A stretch of 64,000 bases of DNA from Panax quinquefolius (GCA_020205615.1 CM035167.1:58425023-58489022), one strand, 5' to 3'; positions 1-11,744 are shown, counted from the first letter of the stretch. Numbers and translations: made by a program. Notes: generated by a model not told the origin, from the letters alone.

Positions 1-419
1 TGATTAAATAAATTATTATAATGATATTTTAATTTGAATTTGTAATTAAAATGATGTGTTATTTGATTAAATAAAATTATAATTATAAAGAAAATTATAA
101 TTATGTTGTATTGATTTATGTGATAAATTTATTCAATAAATTGTTATTAGAATTAATTAAATTAAGTATGAAAACTTAATTAAATAAAGTGTGACAAATA
201 ACTATAATATAAAGGAGTTATTAAAATAAATTAAAGGAGTTTAAGTTAGTTTTGTCAAACAAGACTTAAATATATTAAGTTTTTAATTTTTGTAAAGAGT
301 TTTGCCAAACAGACCTTATGGCTTTTGGATTTTGAATTATAATAATATAAATTAAATAAATAAAATATATTTATAATTTATATGTTATATTTTGTAACTG
401 ATATTATTTATTAGGCTTA
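1..419. other. AT-rich unassigned flank
   Basis: No credible reading frame or known family. The stretch is AT-rich with short duplications such as two copies of AAAATTATAATTAT near 75-105, and two related phrases ending in CAAACAAGAC and CAAACAGACC at about 258 and 308. It does not match the part of the neighbouring Tekay LTR that should lie here, so that LTR is truncated or interrupted at about 420. Confidence 0.6.
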
Positions 420-1341
420 TATATATAACAAAAAAAACTTATAAAATATACTTATATATATACATAACCTCCTTTGCAGGCAATTCCATTCCCTTCCCCC
501 CCGTGACAATTTTATCACATTTGAGCCCCATATGTCAAGATCACATGTGGGCTCCACCTCTTATAATGAATAACTTTCAACCGATTAATTTGAAAAATGG
601 GCAAATGGGAGTCCAAATAATAAGTAAAATTTACAACAATTACTTCATAAAAATTCTCTCAATAATTTTAACAACATTTATCATCATTATTATAATTCGC
701 AATATTTAACTACCATGTCGTTCTCAGAAAAGAGGGGGCTTTCCAATAAGAATTTCTCCTATTGGCCGCTGATTAGGTGACCAAACCTCTCCTTGACAGA
801 ACTTCTAGACATTGTCAATATTACAAATAATAATATTAATAACTCGTAATCTCAATTATTGATTTAATAATATATAAAATATCGAAATAATTGAATCAAA
901 TAACGTGAGATACTATGCAATAATTACTTCGTAGTAATAATTGAACAAAATTGAGTGACTTCTCACGCAAACATCAATAATCAATCTGAGAAGTGCTACT
1001 TATGCAACTCTGGCGTATTCTGCATTACTTTTAACAAGATTGTTTGAATAATTAACGGTAAAAATTCATAGTTATTTTCATAAAAGATATTTTTGTCATT
1101 TTCTCAATCCGAAAATAATTCCGTTTGTGGGGTCCACTAATGATTGTCTTGATAAATCTGAATATTCCTGTTAAAAGCGAATATTCCCAGAGCCAATCGA
1201 ATATTATATAACAACTTGTGTACTTTGCAAAATTTATAAATATTACCCACAACTATAACGTTATATCAAATTTACTCCTTAATATTCAAAAATGATATTT
1301 ATAGAAAAATCATCTTTATTCATAAAAGTTGGGGTCTTACA
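420..1341 (-). repeat. T1 3' LTR, truncated
   Basis: It matches 7800-8696 over its length, including the stretch rich in CCTTCCCCCCCG and the terminus GGGGTCTTACA. The remaining 1.7 kb expected from the other LTR is missing; sequence left of 420 is unrelated. The break sits where the other copy has a (TA)n run (7778-7808), which suggests loss by recombination or slippage at the microsatellite. The two copies differ by scattered substitutions and small indels, so the insertion is old. Confidence 0.88.
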
Positions 1342-1354
1342 ACCTCCCCTTCTT
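1342..1354 (-). promoter_or_regulatory. T1 polypurine tract
   Basis: Read on the minus strand this is AAGAAGGGGAGGT, immediately before the LTR start TGTAAGACC. It is the expected position for plus-strand DNA priming by reverse transcriptase. Confidence 0.8.
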
Positions 1355-1805
1355 ATGAAATTTTTCCCTTAAAATTAGGGTACATACCTGGTATTACGAA
1401 GAGGTGAGGATACCTTGATCTCATTTCAGATTCTAACTCCCAGGTCATTTCCTCAACATCGTTGTTTCTCCACAAAACTTTGACTTGAGGTATAACCTTA
1501 GAGCGTAGAATATGTTCCTTCTTATCCAAGATTTTAACAGGAATCTCTTCATACGTTAAATCTTCCGCTATTTCGTCCGGTGCTAACTCAATAATGTGGT
1601 TCGGGTCTTCCACATATTTACATAACATGGATATATGAAAAACGTTATGAACACGAGACATACTTGGTGCCACACGTAACAACACATGCTCTCCAACATT
1701 GAATTCCACGTCTTTTTGATGAAGATCAGCATAACTCATTTGGCGATCTTGTGAGGTTTTTATATGGTGTCGGATCATTTGAATCTTTTCTGTCGTCATA
1801 CGTAC
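1353..1805 (-). pseudogene. Integrase C-terminus with chromodomain (T1 pol 3' end)
   Basis: The frame continues that of the integrase at 1806-2552, separated by one in-frame TAG (1806-1808). Residues about 36-43 carry VGEHVLLR, followed directly by SRVHNVFHISML. The GPF-type module normally between these is absent, so a short in-frame deletion is inferred; the copy at 33460-34104 still has LIGPFKILDRVG. The last 50 residues form a chromodomain: LTYEEIPVKILDKK, KVLWRNNDVEEMTW and the end SRYPHLF. In the family this domain targets integration to marked chromatin. The chromodomain places the element in Tekay/Del. Non-functional because the stop separates it from the catalytic core. Confidence 0.88.
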
Positions 1806-2552
1806 CTACTCCGGTCCCAACAACGTTGTTTCACCCACCTCATCCCAGCATACTGGAGAACGACATTTTCTTCCATACAACGCCTCGAATGTAGCCATAC
1901 CAATACTTGTTTGATAACTGTTGTTGTAGGAAAACTCCACCAATGGTAAAAACTTGTACCTGCTTCCCTTGAAGTCAAGGACACAGAGTTTTAATAGATC
2001 TTCAAGAGTTTGAAAAGTCCTCTCTGACTGCCCGTCTGTTTGAGAATGATAAGCAGAACTAAATCGTAAATCCGTGCCAATAGCTTTTTGCAAACTAACC
2101 CAAAATCTTGAAGTGAATCTTGGGCCTCGATCTGAAACTATGGATAATGGCATACTATGAAGTCTTACAATCTCATTTATGTATATATGAGCAAGATGTT
2201 CAAGTGTATAAGTTTCTCGTATACATAAGAAATGAGCAGACTTGGTCAATCTATCAACAATGACCCAAATTGCATCTATGCCTTGAGAAACCTTGGGGAG
2301 ACCGATAACGAAATCCATTGTAATGTGCTCCCACTTCCATTCTAGAATTTCAAGTGGTTGTAATGGACCTTTTGGTACTTGATGCTCCACCTTGACTCGT
2401 TGACAAGTTAAACATCTTGAGATAAACTCCGCCATTTCTCTCTTCATATTGCTCCACCAAAATGTATGTCGAAGATCATGATACATTTTGGTACTCCCAA
2501 GATGGATTGCAAATGGTGTGTTGTGCACCTCCATCATGATTTTATACTTCAA
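1806..2552 (-). pseudogene. Integrase catalytic core (T1 pol)
   Basis: 248 codons. The zinc-binding end is partly kept (HTFWW, then CLTCQ). The DDE core is recognisable: first Asp in MDFVIGLPKV, second in SDRGPRF, and the Glu in the DGQSERTFQTLED block. It is followed by EFSYNNSYQTSIGMA and FEALYGRKCRSP, typical of Tekay integrases. The protein would cut host DNA and join element ends. The upstream frame is lost at about 2553 and the downstream chromodomain is cut off by TAG at 1806-1808. A relic, though with well-conserved catalytic motifs. Confidence 0.92.
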
Positions 2553-3182
2553 GTCAGAATCGTTAGGAACACAAAGTCTGGAGTTGACTTGAAGTATTCA
2601 TTCTTCATTGATTCTTGCTTCTGGGATAGCACCTTCTTACACTTTCTTTCTCATACGCATCAGCTCTAGGTCTGTAGCTTGAGCAACTTTAACTTTATTG
2701 ATTAAAGTCGGTTCAACGTATGTTAGCCATCATCACGTGGGTCCCTGGAGTCTTTAACTCTATCTCCATCCTTTGCAAGTCATACAAAATGGGCCTTTGC
2801 GTTGACAATATCGCACTCGTACCCACATATGATCTTCTACTCAATGCATCAGCTACCACGTTCGCTTTTCCAGGATGGTATTAAATAGTATGATCATAAT
2901 CTTTTAACAGTTCAACCCAACGTCGTTGCCGCATGTTGAGTTCTTTTTGAGTGAAGAAATATTTGAGGCTTTTATGATCTGTATAGATCTCCACCTTCTC
3001 CCTATACAGGTAATGCCTCCAAATTAAGTACGAAGACAACTTCTGCCAACTCTAGATCATGAGTAGGATAATTCCTCTCATATTCTTTGAGTTGTCATGA
3101 GGCATAGTCTATGACTTTCCCATGTTGCATGAGAACACATCCTAACCCTTTGCCTGAAGCATCTCCGAGCCAGATGGTATTG
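2553..3182 (-). pseudogene. RNase H and RNase H-integrase linker, frameshifted
   Basis: No long frame survives, but in alternating minus-strand frames I can read scraps of the expected proteins: an RNase H segment related to the KYFFT region, and the post-RNase H linker with VEPTLINKVKVAQAT near 2690. Several stops and frame changes lie between the RT frame and the integrase frame. RNase H would degrade the RNA of the RNA-DNA hybrid. The call follows from position and these short matches. Confidence 0.65.
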
Positions 3183-4296
3183 TCAGAACAGGTGCTGAAA
3201 TGAGTCTCCTCTTGAGTCCTTGAAAACTCTTTTCACATTCCTCGCTTCTGACCAAATTTTTATCTTTTTAAAGTCAATTTGAGTTAATGGAGTAGCGATT
3301 CGAGAAAACCCTTCCACGAATCTCCGATAATAACCAGCTAAGCTGAGAAAGCTACGTATTTTAGTCACTGACTTATGTTGCTCCCAGATTTGAATTGCTT
3401 CAATCTTCGCCGGGTCAATAGATATTCCATGAGTTGATATCACGTGCCCAAGGAATGTAACTTCCTCAAGCCAGAACTCGCATTTTTTCAACTTGGCATA
3501 AAGCCTGTTTTCACGAAGCTTTTGGAGTATCAGTCTCAAGTGTTGCTCATGATCTTCATGGATTTTGGAATATATGAGGATGTCGTCAATAAAGACGACC
3601 ACAAAGTGATCCAAATATTCCTTGAATACTCGGTTCATCATATCCATGAAGGCAGCAGGAGCATTAGTCAATCCAAAGGACATGACTAGGAATTCATAAT
3701 GACCGTACCAAGTTCTGAAAGCCGTCTTTGGAATGTCATCGGTTTTAATCTTTAACTGATGATATCCAGAACGAAGATCGATCTTTGAAAAGAATTTGGC
3801 GCCTTGCAACTGGTTAAACAGGTCATCAATACGTGGCAATGGGTACCTATTTTTTTAAAGTGACATGGTTCAACTCCCGATAATCAATACAAAGTCGCAT
3901 ACTCCCATCTTTCTTCTTCACGAATAGAACAGGTGCACCCCAAGGAGACGTACTAGGACGAATGAAACCGATGTCTAACAATTCCTGCAGTTGGATTTTT
4001 AAATCTTGAAGTTCAATAGGAGCCATTCGATATGGGGCTTTGGAAATGGGTTTTGTACCGGGTTCAAGGTCGATACAAAATTCAACTTCACGCTCTGGGA
4101 GTAGGCAAGGAAGTTCTTCAGGGAATACGTCAGGAAATTTATTAATAATAGAAATATCATTCAAATCTGACGTATTTTTGTTTAAATCCGTGATATGAGC
4201 TAAGAAAGCTTGACATCCGTTTTTCAATAAACGAATAGCTTTTTGGCTTAAGATAACAATGATTGATTTTAATGGTTTGGTTGCTTGAATTCGCAT
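3183..4296 (-). pseudogene. Reverse transcriptase (T1 pol), split by stop and frameshift
   Basis: The N-terminal part (4296-3847) has [48 protein letters not shown] and [11 protein letters not shown] stop at 3847-3849 and a one-base frame change then separate it from 3839-3183, which carries [13 protein letters not shown] (first catalytic Asp), [13 protein letters not shown], the catalytic FIDDILIYS (F-I-D-D where many Ty3 enzymes have Y-x-D-D), and the thumb motif FLGHVIS. The frame degrades after [18 protein letters not shown]. The N-terminal frame is also cut off from protease by a TGA at about 4366. Enzyme identity is certain; activity is not possible from this copy. Confidence 0.95.
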
Positions 4297-4365
4297 AATA
4301 GGTTGGTTAGGAATATGAAAGCTAACAACCTTACAAAAATAATCAATTTTTGTATAATGAGTAGT

Positions 4366-4743
4366 TCACCAATCAATCCCTAGAATTACATCAAACGCAA
4401 GTATTTTTAAGGAAATAAGATCGACAGGTAATGTAAGGGTACCGATTTGAACCAAACAAGACTTATAAACATTGGATGTAATGAAGGTTTCTCCCAACGG
4501 AGTTTCCACAGATAAGTCAAAGTCTAATTTCTCTGGAGTCAAATTTAAACGTTGAGCGCAAGTAGGAGAAATAAAAGAATAGGTAGACCCGGTATCAAAT
4601 AAGGTATAGACTTCGCTAGAGTTTATGATAAGCTTACCCGTGATGACCTCGTTCGGGCTCCTTGCTTTCTGGGAAGTCACAATAAACGCTCTCCCTTGAA
4701 CTACTGGTTTTGACTTTTCTGGGACGGCCTTTGGTGCCTCCAT
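4366..4743 (-). pseudogene. Aspartic protease with Gag C-terminal tail (T1)
   Basis: 125 codons. The first 25 residues match the Gag tail of the related copies (KSKPVVQGRAFIVTSQKARS). The protease begins near GKLIINSSEVYTLFDTGS, with the catalytic D-T-G triad in FDTGSTYSFIS, and ends at LAFDVILGIDW just before a TGA. Retroviral-type protease would cut Gag-Pol. Unlike the copies at 34790 and 57335, this one has AAG rather than TAG at the Gag-protease boundary, so gag and protease were one frame here. Confidence 0.87.
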
Positions 4744-5860
4744 CCCAGCTGGAACTTGCCTTCCCTGAACGACAAAATCGAGCTAGGTGACCTTCTCTTC
4801 CACAATTGTAACATGTTTTGGACTGCTGCGCACAGTTTGGACTGATATGTCCCTCCCCTTTGCATTTGAAGCATATGATAGGTGGTCATTCTCCTTCCTT
4901 AACAATCGGGGCTAATGCTGACGTCTTTCCATCATTGTTAAATCTACTCTTCTTGAAATGTCAATTTTTATTGTCTTGGCCATGATTACCACCGAAGTGG
5001 TTACCATTTCTGGCATGTTGATTCCCTCCACGTTTGTTGTCACCGCTTCGATGACTGCTACCACTGATATTATCATTTTGCCGGCTGCTTTCTCTTGGTT
5101 GGGTTGACTCGTTATCGCGCTCCAATAACTGAGCCCTATTTACAACATCTGAATACAAACACAGTTTATGAGAAATTAGATATTGACGTATCTCGGGTTT
5201 CAAACCTCTTAGAAACAGTCACGTCATTCTCTCCTCATTATCAACCAAGTGAGATGCAAACCGGACAACTCGGCAAACTTAGCTTCAGTCTGCGACGACG
5301 ACACGTCATATTGTTCTGCTCGAACTTGATGAACTCTACCTCTTTCATGTGGCGAATACTTTCGGAAAGTACTTGTCGTTGAATAGTTCTTGGAACTTCT
5401 CCCAAGACATCTTCTTCAAGGCGCGGGTTGAGTACGCTTTCTGGAATTCCAACCAAATGTCTGCCTCTCCTCGCAACATAAAGGTGGCAAAGGGAACCTT
5501 TTGCTCCTCAGAGCATCCCAAGACACAAAATATCTTGGTGATCTGCTTTATCCACGTTTCCGCCTTAAGTGGTTTTGGCTCTCCAATAAACTCCGGTGGT
5601 CCCAGCTCCTTAAACTATTTAGCGGTGACCGTCCGAGAGTTGCCAACATTTCCATCTGCATTTTGGACAGGAGTCTCTCTTACCTGATGTTGTACGAATT
5701 GCAGAAAGCTCCTAAACATTCCGTCGTTCGCCATTTGGTCGGTGTTTTTGTTCACCTGAGGATTATTGCCTTCCTAATGCACATTATCCTGGGTGTTGAT
5801 CTGTGGTGACTCAACGGTCTCCTGTGTTCCATTGCTATTCTCAACATTATCGGATGTCAT
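4744..5860 (-). pseudogene. gag (T1), stops and frameshifts
   Basis: Start ATG at 5860-5858, judged from the aligned start of the open gag at 56099. The frame reads about 170 codons of capsid-like sequence (W-L/I-K-Q-I-T-K-I-F and MSWEKFQELFNDKYF blocks) but has TAG at 5774-5776 and 5615-5617. Both replace CAG codons of the open copy, and a frame change follows near 5350. Later frames keep KPEIRQYLISHKLCLYSDVV (5203 onward), the NHFGGNHGQDN RNA-binding tail, and a single degraded zinc-knuckle region near 4800-4880. Gag would form the particle and package RNA. Confidence 0.88.
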
Positions 5861-6032
5861 TTTCAAACACTGCCACAAAACAAGGGTTAATTAACATGTC
5901 ACATATTATCCCTATACTCTGACCGACCAATTAAATACCAAATAAACTTAGGAGGTCATACTAGCGAAGGAATTCCCCATCTCTCCCCTCATAGTTCTTG
6001 TCTCACATCTCAGCCAGGGATCATATCCCTAA

Positions 6033-6044
6033 GCTTTGATACCA
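6033..6044 (-). promoter_or_regulatory. T1 primer binding site (tRNA-iMet type)
   Basis: The minus strand reads TGGTATCAAAGC, two bases inside the LTR end CATCACA. It differs by one base from the common initiator-Met primer site TGGTATCAGAGC. Confidence 0.85.
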
Positions 6045-6574
6045 ACTGTGATGCCACCAAAATAGGTATACATCACCCATTCTGAGTCATCAAATACATG
6101 GTACAAAATATAAATACAAACTTAAATATACAACATGAGCTATGAGTTTTAATACAAATATTGTCTTCTAGACAGTATTCAAACTCAAAATAAGTCCTCA
6201 ATACATTTATTATCACACTATTTCATAAAATAGTGAGGACTACTAATGCTATTATCTGGACCGTCACTGCGTTCCTCGACTAGTCCCGGCTACGTTTTCA
6301 TTTCTTGAAGAGAACAATGAAAGTAAAAGGGTGAGCTCAACTAGCCCAGGAAGAAATATTATGACTATGATAATGCAGAATAATTTATCGTTAGCTGTCA
6401 GCAGTGTTAAACTGATAAAATATAACAAACATTAAGTTTAACTGCAGCGGAACAAACAATCCATTAGAAGAGTCAAGTAGAGCATAAAATCTACTATCTT
6501 CTATGATTTAAAAGGTTTTTCATCACTTTTATCGCTGAGACTCAGCTTAATAAATAATCCACATCATCGAATCA

Positions 6575-6830
6575 CCCCTGCACTACGACCAAGGATATTC
6601 TTTACTATCACGATCACAAATTATCCATGCACTACAAGCCAAGGATATTCGTGCATTCATCAATGGTCATGATCATGCCAACAACTATCCATCAATGCAC
6701 TACGGGCCAATGAGAACTTTTACCAAATCATTTGTAACATTACGGTCATGATTATACTGAATAATCCCTGGTCACAATCATACCAAGTCCATCTATGCAC
6801 TACAGGCCACATATGACTTTCAACATAATA
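6575..6830 (-). repeat. GCACTAC hairpin-type repeats in T1 LTR
   Basis: Four or five loose repeats of the form ATCC.TGCACTAC..CCAAGGAT and variants, about 60-80 bp apart. Same series as the stronger array at 22195-22412; here the stems are imperfect. Confidence 0.6.
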
Positions 6831-7035
6831 TAAACATGAGGATGATGACAATGATATAAGAATTCAATAAAAAAAGTTCAAGGATAAATTTTTATAGATT
6901 TATAATTTAATTTATCCAGAAATCAATAATGTCCAAATTGTCAACATGATACTGCTTTGTGGAGTAAAATTCAAGAATAAGCAAAAAAGATTTGGACCGA
7001 AAAGAAATAAATTTTTGTTATGAATAATACCCCGG

Positions 7036-7112
7036 GTGAATAGTAACCGAGTGAATAGTACCCGTGAATAGTAACTTCAAGAATAGTAACCCCGTGAATA
7101 GTACCCCGACAT
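7036..7112 (-). repeat. GTGAATAGTA minisatellite in T1 LTR
   Basis: Five to six tandem copies of a 12-16 bp unit around GTGAATAGTAACC / GTGAATAGTACCC. The same motif recurs at the equivalent place in the other Tekay LTRs of the window. Confidence 0.8.
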
Positions 7113-7510
7113 GAAAAAGTTAAAACTTATCAAGAATGCTCAGAATAATATTTCCATGAAAAGATACTGGATGAAGCACAAATATCAAGGATATTCTACT
7201 AATTTCATGGAGTATAGAAGCCAAAAATTCAACAAAATGAGTATAGAATTCGAAATCTAAAACGAAATAATATTACTTACATACTACAGAGTATGGAAGA
7301 AAATATTATTTCAAACGAATATTGAACAAAAATAACACTCCTTACCTTGAAAAGAAGAGTATTCCAACTGGTATATTGGGGATATTCTTGAAGAAAACTT
7401 ATACTATTTTTTACGCTCAAAGCTTTCTAAAACTCGAAAGAAATACGCTCAATATTATAGAAAAAGAATTCTCTGATTCTGGTGTGATTTTCAATTCTAA
7501 CTAAGCATTC

Positions 7511-7518
7511 TATTTATA
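7511..7518 (-). promoter_or_regulatory. T1 LTR TATA box
   Basis: Minus strand CCTATAAATAG, the same core found in every long LTR of the window, upstream of the donor-like site. Probable promoter core for element transcription. Confidence 0.7.
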
Positions 7519-7775
7519 GGAGAATGTAAGGATACTTTTTAGAATTTATTTTTCACGGATTGCACAGTGGGTCACAAGCGCCGAATTCGTTCGGCTAATT
7601 TTATGAAAATTTTGATTTACTATGCAACACTATGCAATAAAATATTCTAATAAAACAAAAACTTTAAAATAAAATAAAATATATATTATATATATAACAC
7701 ATGTTCCTTACATAAATTCACGGGACTCATTCCCGTGATATCACCTGACCCCCCACATAATATATATCACATCCT

Positions 7776-7777
<2 letters not shown>

Positions 7778-7808
<31 letters not shown>
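7778..7808. repeat. (TA)n microsatellite
   Basis: Uninterrupted TA repeat inside the T1 5' LTR; its counterpart in the left LTR coincides with the truncation near 420. Confidence 0.95.
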
Positions 7809-7813
<5 letters not shown>

Positions 7814-8696
7814 AAACTTATAAAATATACTTATATATATACATAACCTCCTTTGCAGGCAATTCCATTCCCCTCCCCCCCGTGACAATTTTATCACATT
7901 TGAGCCCCATATGTCAAGATCACATGTGGGCTCCACCTCTTATAATGAATAACTTTCTACCGATTAATTTGAAAAAGGGCAAATGGGAGTCCAAATAATA
8001 AGTAAAATTTACAACAATTACTTCATAAAAATTCCCTCAATAATTTTAACAACATTTATCATCATTATTATAATTCGCAATATTTAACTACCATGTCGTT
8101 CTCAGAAAAGAGGGGGCTTTCTAATAAGGATTTCTCCCTATTGACGCGCAATTAGGTGACCAAACCTCTCCTTGACAGAACTTCTAGACATTGTCAATAT
8201 TACAAATAATAATATTAATAACTCTGTAATCTCAATTATTGATTTAATAATATATAAAATATCGACAATAATTGAATCAAATAACGTGAGATACTATGCA
8301 ACAATTACTATAGCAATAATTGAACAAAATTGAGTGACTTCTCACGCAAACATCAATAATCAATACCGTGTGCTACTATGCAACTACGCGTATTACTGTA
8401 CTTTTAACACCGGGTGTTTCAACTGTTAACGGTAAAACTTCCGCCGTTATTTTCATAAAAAGATATTTTTTGTCGTTTTCTCAATCCGATAATAATTCCA
8501 TTTGTGGGGTCCACTAATGATTGTGTCGTCGTACGAATATTCCCCGACCAATCGAATATTATATAACAACTTGCATACTTTGCAAAATTTATAAATATTA
8601 CCCACAACTATAACATTATATCAAATTTACTCCTTAATATTCAAAAATGATATTTATAGAAAATTCATCCTTATTCATAAAAGTTGGGGTCTTACA

Positions 8697-10848
8697 AAAA
8701 GTTTGTGATTCCAAAGCACGTTCTGAGTTTTAGCAAGGAGTAGTCAAACAAATGAAGGTATGTTACATAACCCTTAATATATATGTTTTACAACATACTT
8801 TTCTTGAGTTTCACTGTGTATAAAGCCTATGTGTTCTTGACTATAGTATAAAGTTTTTTACAAAATTGTATGTAAACTACGTTCTTTATAATTGGTGATG
8901 AAATCATGTGCATATGTAGTTGTAATAGTATAACTATCATAGGTGATTGTATGATGAGCATATATATGTATGTGATTGTATGAACTACGTCAACAAAGAA
9001 AGAAAATAGTTTTACAATATAAATATATGCATGAACATGGGTTGTAGGATGACAAAATTAGTAATTGATTGTGAACTAATATGTGAATTGAACTTTGAAT
9101 ATGTTAATTTGTTAAGAAATAGAAAGAACGTAGTTAGAAGGAATCAATTTGGTGTATAATTGTGGAATTAAAGTTAATTTTGTCAGATAATGTCAAACAT
9201 GGAGTTTTGGTTTTTAAAATATGACTTCAAGGATTTAATTTTCTTAAATTGTTGTTTAAGTTGTGCTAAAATAGTATATGTATGCTTGTAACATTTTTGT
9301 GTAATTTATGTAAGTTATACATTATAAATTGGTGTTAGAATGTAAGATATAGCAACAAAATTTAGCTTTGTTCTGTTCTTCGTGCTTGGTTATGTGACTC
9401 GGCGCCCCAGCGCCAAAAAATAAAGACCTAGCTCACGAACTTGGCGCCTCGGCGTGAAAGTTAGAGCTATAAGACGACCCTCATGACTATGAACGCCTTT
9501 GTTTAGGCCTAGGCATCACGGCTACAGGATGCCAGCTGTCATACCACATCGCCAATCCATTGCATGTTAGTCGCGCCCACAACGCTAAACAACAAGCGTC
9601 AACGTACCATAAGTACAAATTGTGGCGGCATGTTATGATTAACAGAATGTCCAGAAATGACTTTTGTTTTGCACAAAGTCTGTAATTGTTGATATAATGC
9701 AATAATATGACTGTTAAAATTATAATTTTTTGTTATTGTGGTATTATAGTGCTGAGAATGAGCATATTACTAATACTTAACGAGTTTTATTATTATTTTA
9801 TTGATGGGATTTTACTATGTTGTTAACAATCAAACCATACATGAAATAAATACTTATAGAGTATTTGTAATGACAAAATGTATCCTAATGATATGTGATT
9901 AGGATATTGTGAATCAAACTATTATGGTTTAGCCTACACTCAAGGCAATTATTATTGTGCAAGTTTTCTAACTCTAAACTTTCATTGAGCAAATTTACTT
10001 TCGTTGAGCAAAGTTTCCTTTCGTTGAGCAAATTTTCGTGTCTCTAGTTTGTTTATGGTTATAAAAGTTTCTAAACCCTATATCTTGATTATAAATGTTG
10101 CAAGTTTCTAAACCTTATTCTCTTGGAATTGAATAAGTTTCTATAATCTTTAACTTGTTATTTAGCATGCAAGTTTCTACTTTCTGATATACTAATGTTG
10201 AACAAGTTTATCGTTCAATTTACTATTTGTTATGCATGCTCATTATTCAATTCTAAATAACCTTAGCTTAATATTGTTCAAGCAAGGTATGTTATAATTA
10301 TTCAATGTTTATGCTTTTAGATTATTCCTAAAGCATAACTTTAGTATACAATGTTGATTCACTTATGATTTACTCCATAGCATAATGTGATTACCTTTTT
10401 ATTCAACTAATCCTTAGTTGATGACTGTTGAATTCCAAATTACCTTGAAACGTATCCAAACTAAACTTACTTTGGTGCGGACTTGTATTCTAAATACTAA
10501 GATGAACAACCCTATTATTAAGGGATAATTTACGCATAGCGTTGAAATGTTTGTGCACAATACATTGTATGAAGGGTTGATCCCCCTAAGTACGAGGAGT
10601 CCTTATAGTCTTATGACTGTTAAAGTTTAAGTTGAAAGATTACTTATAACTATGGACATAGTTCGTGGTCTTATGACCCTCAGATATATGATTCAGATTT
10701 TTATTATCATTGATAGAACATAATGTTCAGTTCTATTGAGCCTATTTTTTGGCAATTGTTGTAAAGTTTTATTCATTGTCATTCAAAGTGAGCCTTGTTT
10801 GCTCACTCTTGCTTATATAATTATTACAGCTAAATTTGAGAAGGTCGA
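8697..10848 (+). repeat. Old long-LTR remnant, left part
   Basis: No coding potential. It resembles the downstream part of the long LTRs at 10849 and 57572: a donor-like ATGAAG|GTATG at 8758, a GC-rich GGCGC block at 9390-9560, and TTGCTCACTCTTGCTT followed by a pyrimidine-poor CAG at 10797-10830. It is cut on the left by element T1 and interrupted on the right by the element at 10849. It resumes at 28862 and ends at a typical TGTCACA terminus (29158). Probably an older LTR or solo LTR; its start is outside the window or lost. Confidence 0.6.
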
Positions 10849-11744
10849 TGTAACAACCCGAAATTTTGGATTATCCAGAATTTAGGTTTAAAGAATTAGT
10901 TATTAATAAAAGGAATTTTTATTAATACTATTATGTGCTATGTGTTTATTAATCGTTCTATAACCTAGAATGATTATAAGTCGGGAGGATTCTGGCTACG
11001 AGCTAGATTTAACGAGTAAGAATTTTCAAGACGAAAATGAATGTTTTTTGGGAACAAAAATATTTTCGGGGAAAAAGACGAAATAGGCACTATTCACTCG
11101 TTTCTGCTCGGAGATTTATTTTGAAATTCCGAGAAGTTATTGATTACGTTAAATGTTGAGACGTGATAGAATACTCAATAATATTTCAGTTATGGCAAAA
11201 ACGAAGTTTTCGCCTGCGGACTCAAAACTTAAGGGTTAGGAAAAGTGAGTTTCGCGAATGTAATGAGTACGTATAATAACTAGGGTTATTATGCGTGAGA
11301 AATACGAGTTATTATACGAGTATAGAAAGAAGAATAGTACGACGTATAATACAAATATCGTACGAGTTAAATACGAAGAGATTACGAGAATACGAGAAAA
11401 GAATGCGTAGAATACGTTTAGTCTTAATGGGCTTGGTATTCATGGACTTTGTAGAATCCAATTGGACTTGGATTATGTCAAGCCCAATGATTTATGAAAT
11501 CAAGCCCAAGTTAGGCCCAATAAGAATTAGGGTTAAGGCCCAAACCAAGAAAAGAAACCGCGGATCGAACCGATGGGTAAACGGATGGGTAAGAACCATT
11601 GGGGCAACCCATGGGCATGTGGGCAAGCCACTTGGCCACCAAGTAAGGGTGGTGGCAAAGTTAACTTGGTGGCTAAGATGTGGAGGAGGTGAGAATAGTA
11701 ACTTTAGGGGCGAAATGACCATTTTGACCCTAGCTTTGAAAATC

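Larger units (their letters stand above)
5870..7345 (-). other. Putative leader intron of T1
   Basis: On the minus strand a donor-like CAAG|GTAAGGAG (GT at 7345-7344) lies about 165 nt downstream of the TATA box. An acceptor-like CCTTGTTTTGTGGCAG (AG at 5871-5870) lies ten bases before the gag ATG. Removing the interval would take out most of the LTR downstream part, the primer site and the leader. The same pair of sites is present in three other elements here. Inference only. Confidence 0.45.
420..8696 (-). mobile_element. Tekay-like Ty3/gypsy element T1, degraded
   Basis: Minus-strand chromovirus. Order on its own strand: 5' LTR (8696 to 6047), tRNA-Met-type primer site, gag, protease, RT, RNase H, integrase with chromodomain, polypurine tract, and a partial 3' LTR. 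The Tekay/Del assignment rests on the chromodomain-bearing integrase, the long LTR and the domain order. Coding is broken many times. The left LTR copy breaks off at about 420 inside an AT-rich stretch, so the left target duplication cannot be read; the right flank begins AAAAG. Confidence 0.93.
6047..8696 (-). repeat. T1 5' LTR (2.65 kb)
   Basis: Runs, on the plus strand, from TGTGATGCC next to the primer site to TCTTACA at 8696. Contains the TATA box, the putative splice donor, a GTGAATAGTA-type array, a GCACTAC hairpin series, and a (TA)n run near its middle. The right 0.9 kb is shared with 420-1341. The same subfamily as the LTR at 48997-51743. Confidence 0.92.

Noticed and set aside
8697..10848. 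Possible host gene between elements
   Set aside because: No frame, and the sequence shares the plan of the downstream half of the long LTRs, so it is better explained as an LTR remnant.
11492..11722. Minus-strand ORF opposite 11295-11753
   Set aside because: Shadow frame in LTR sequence without motifs.
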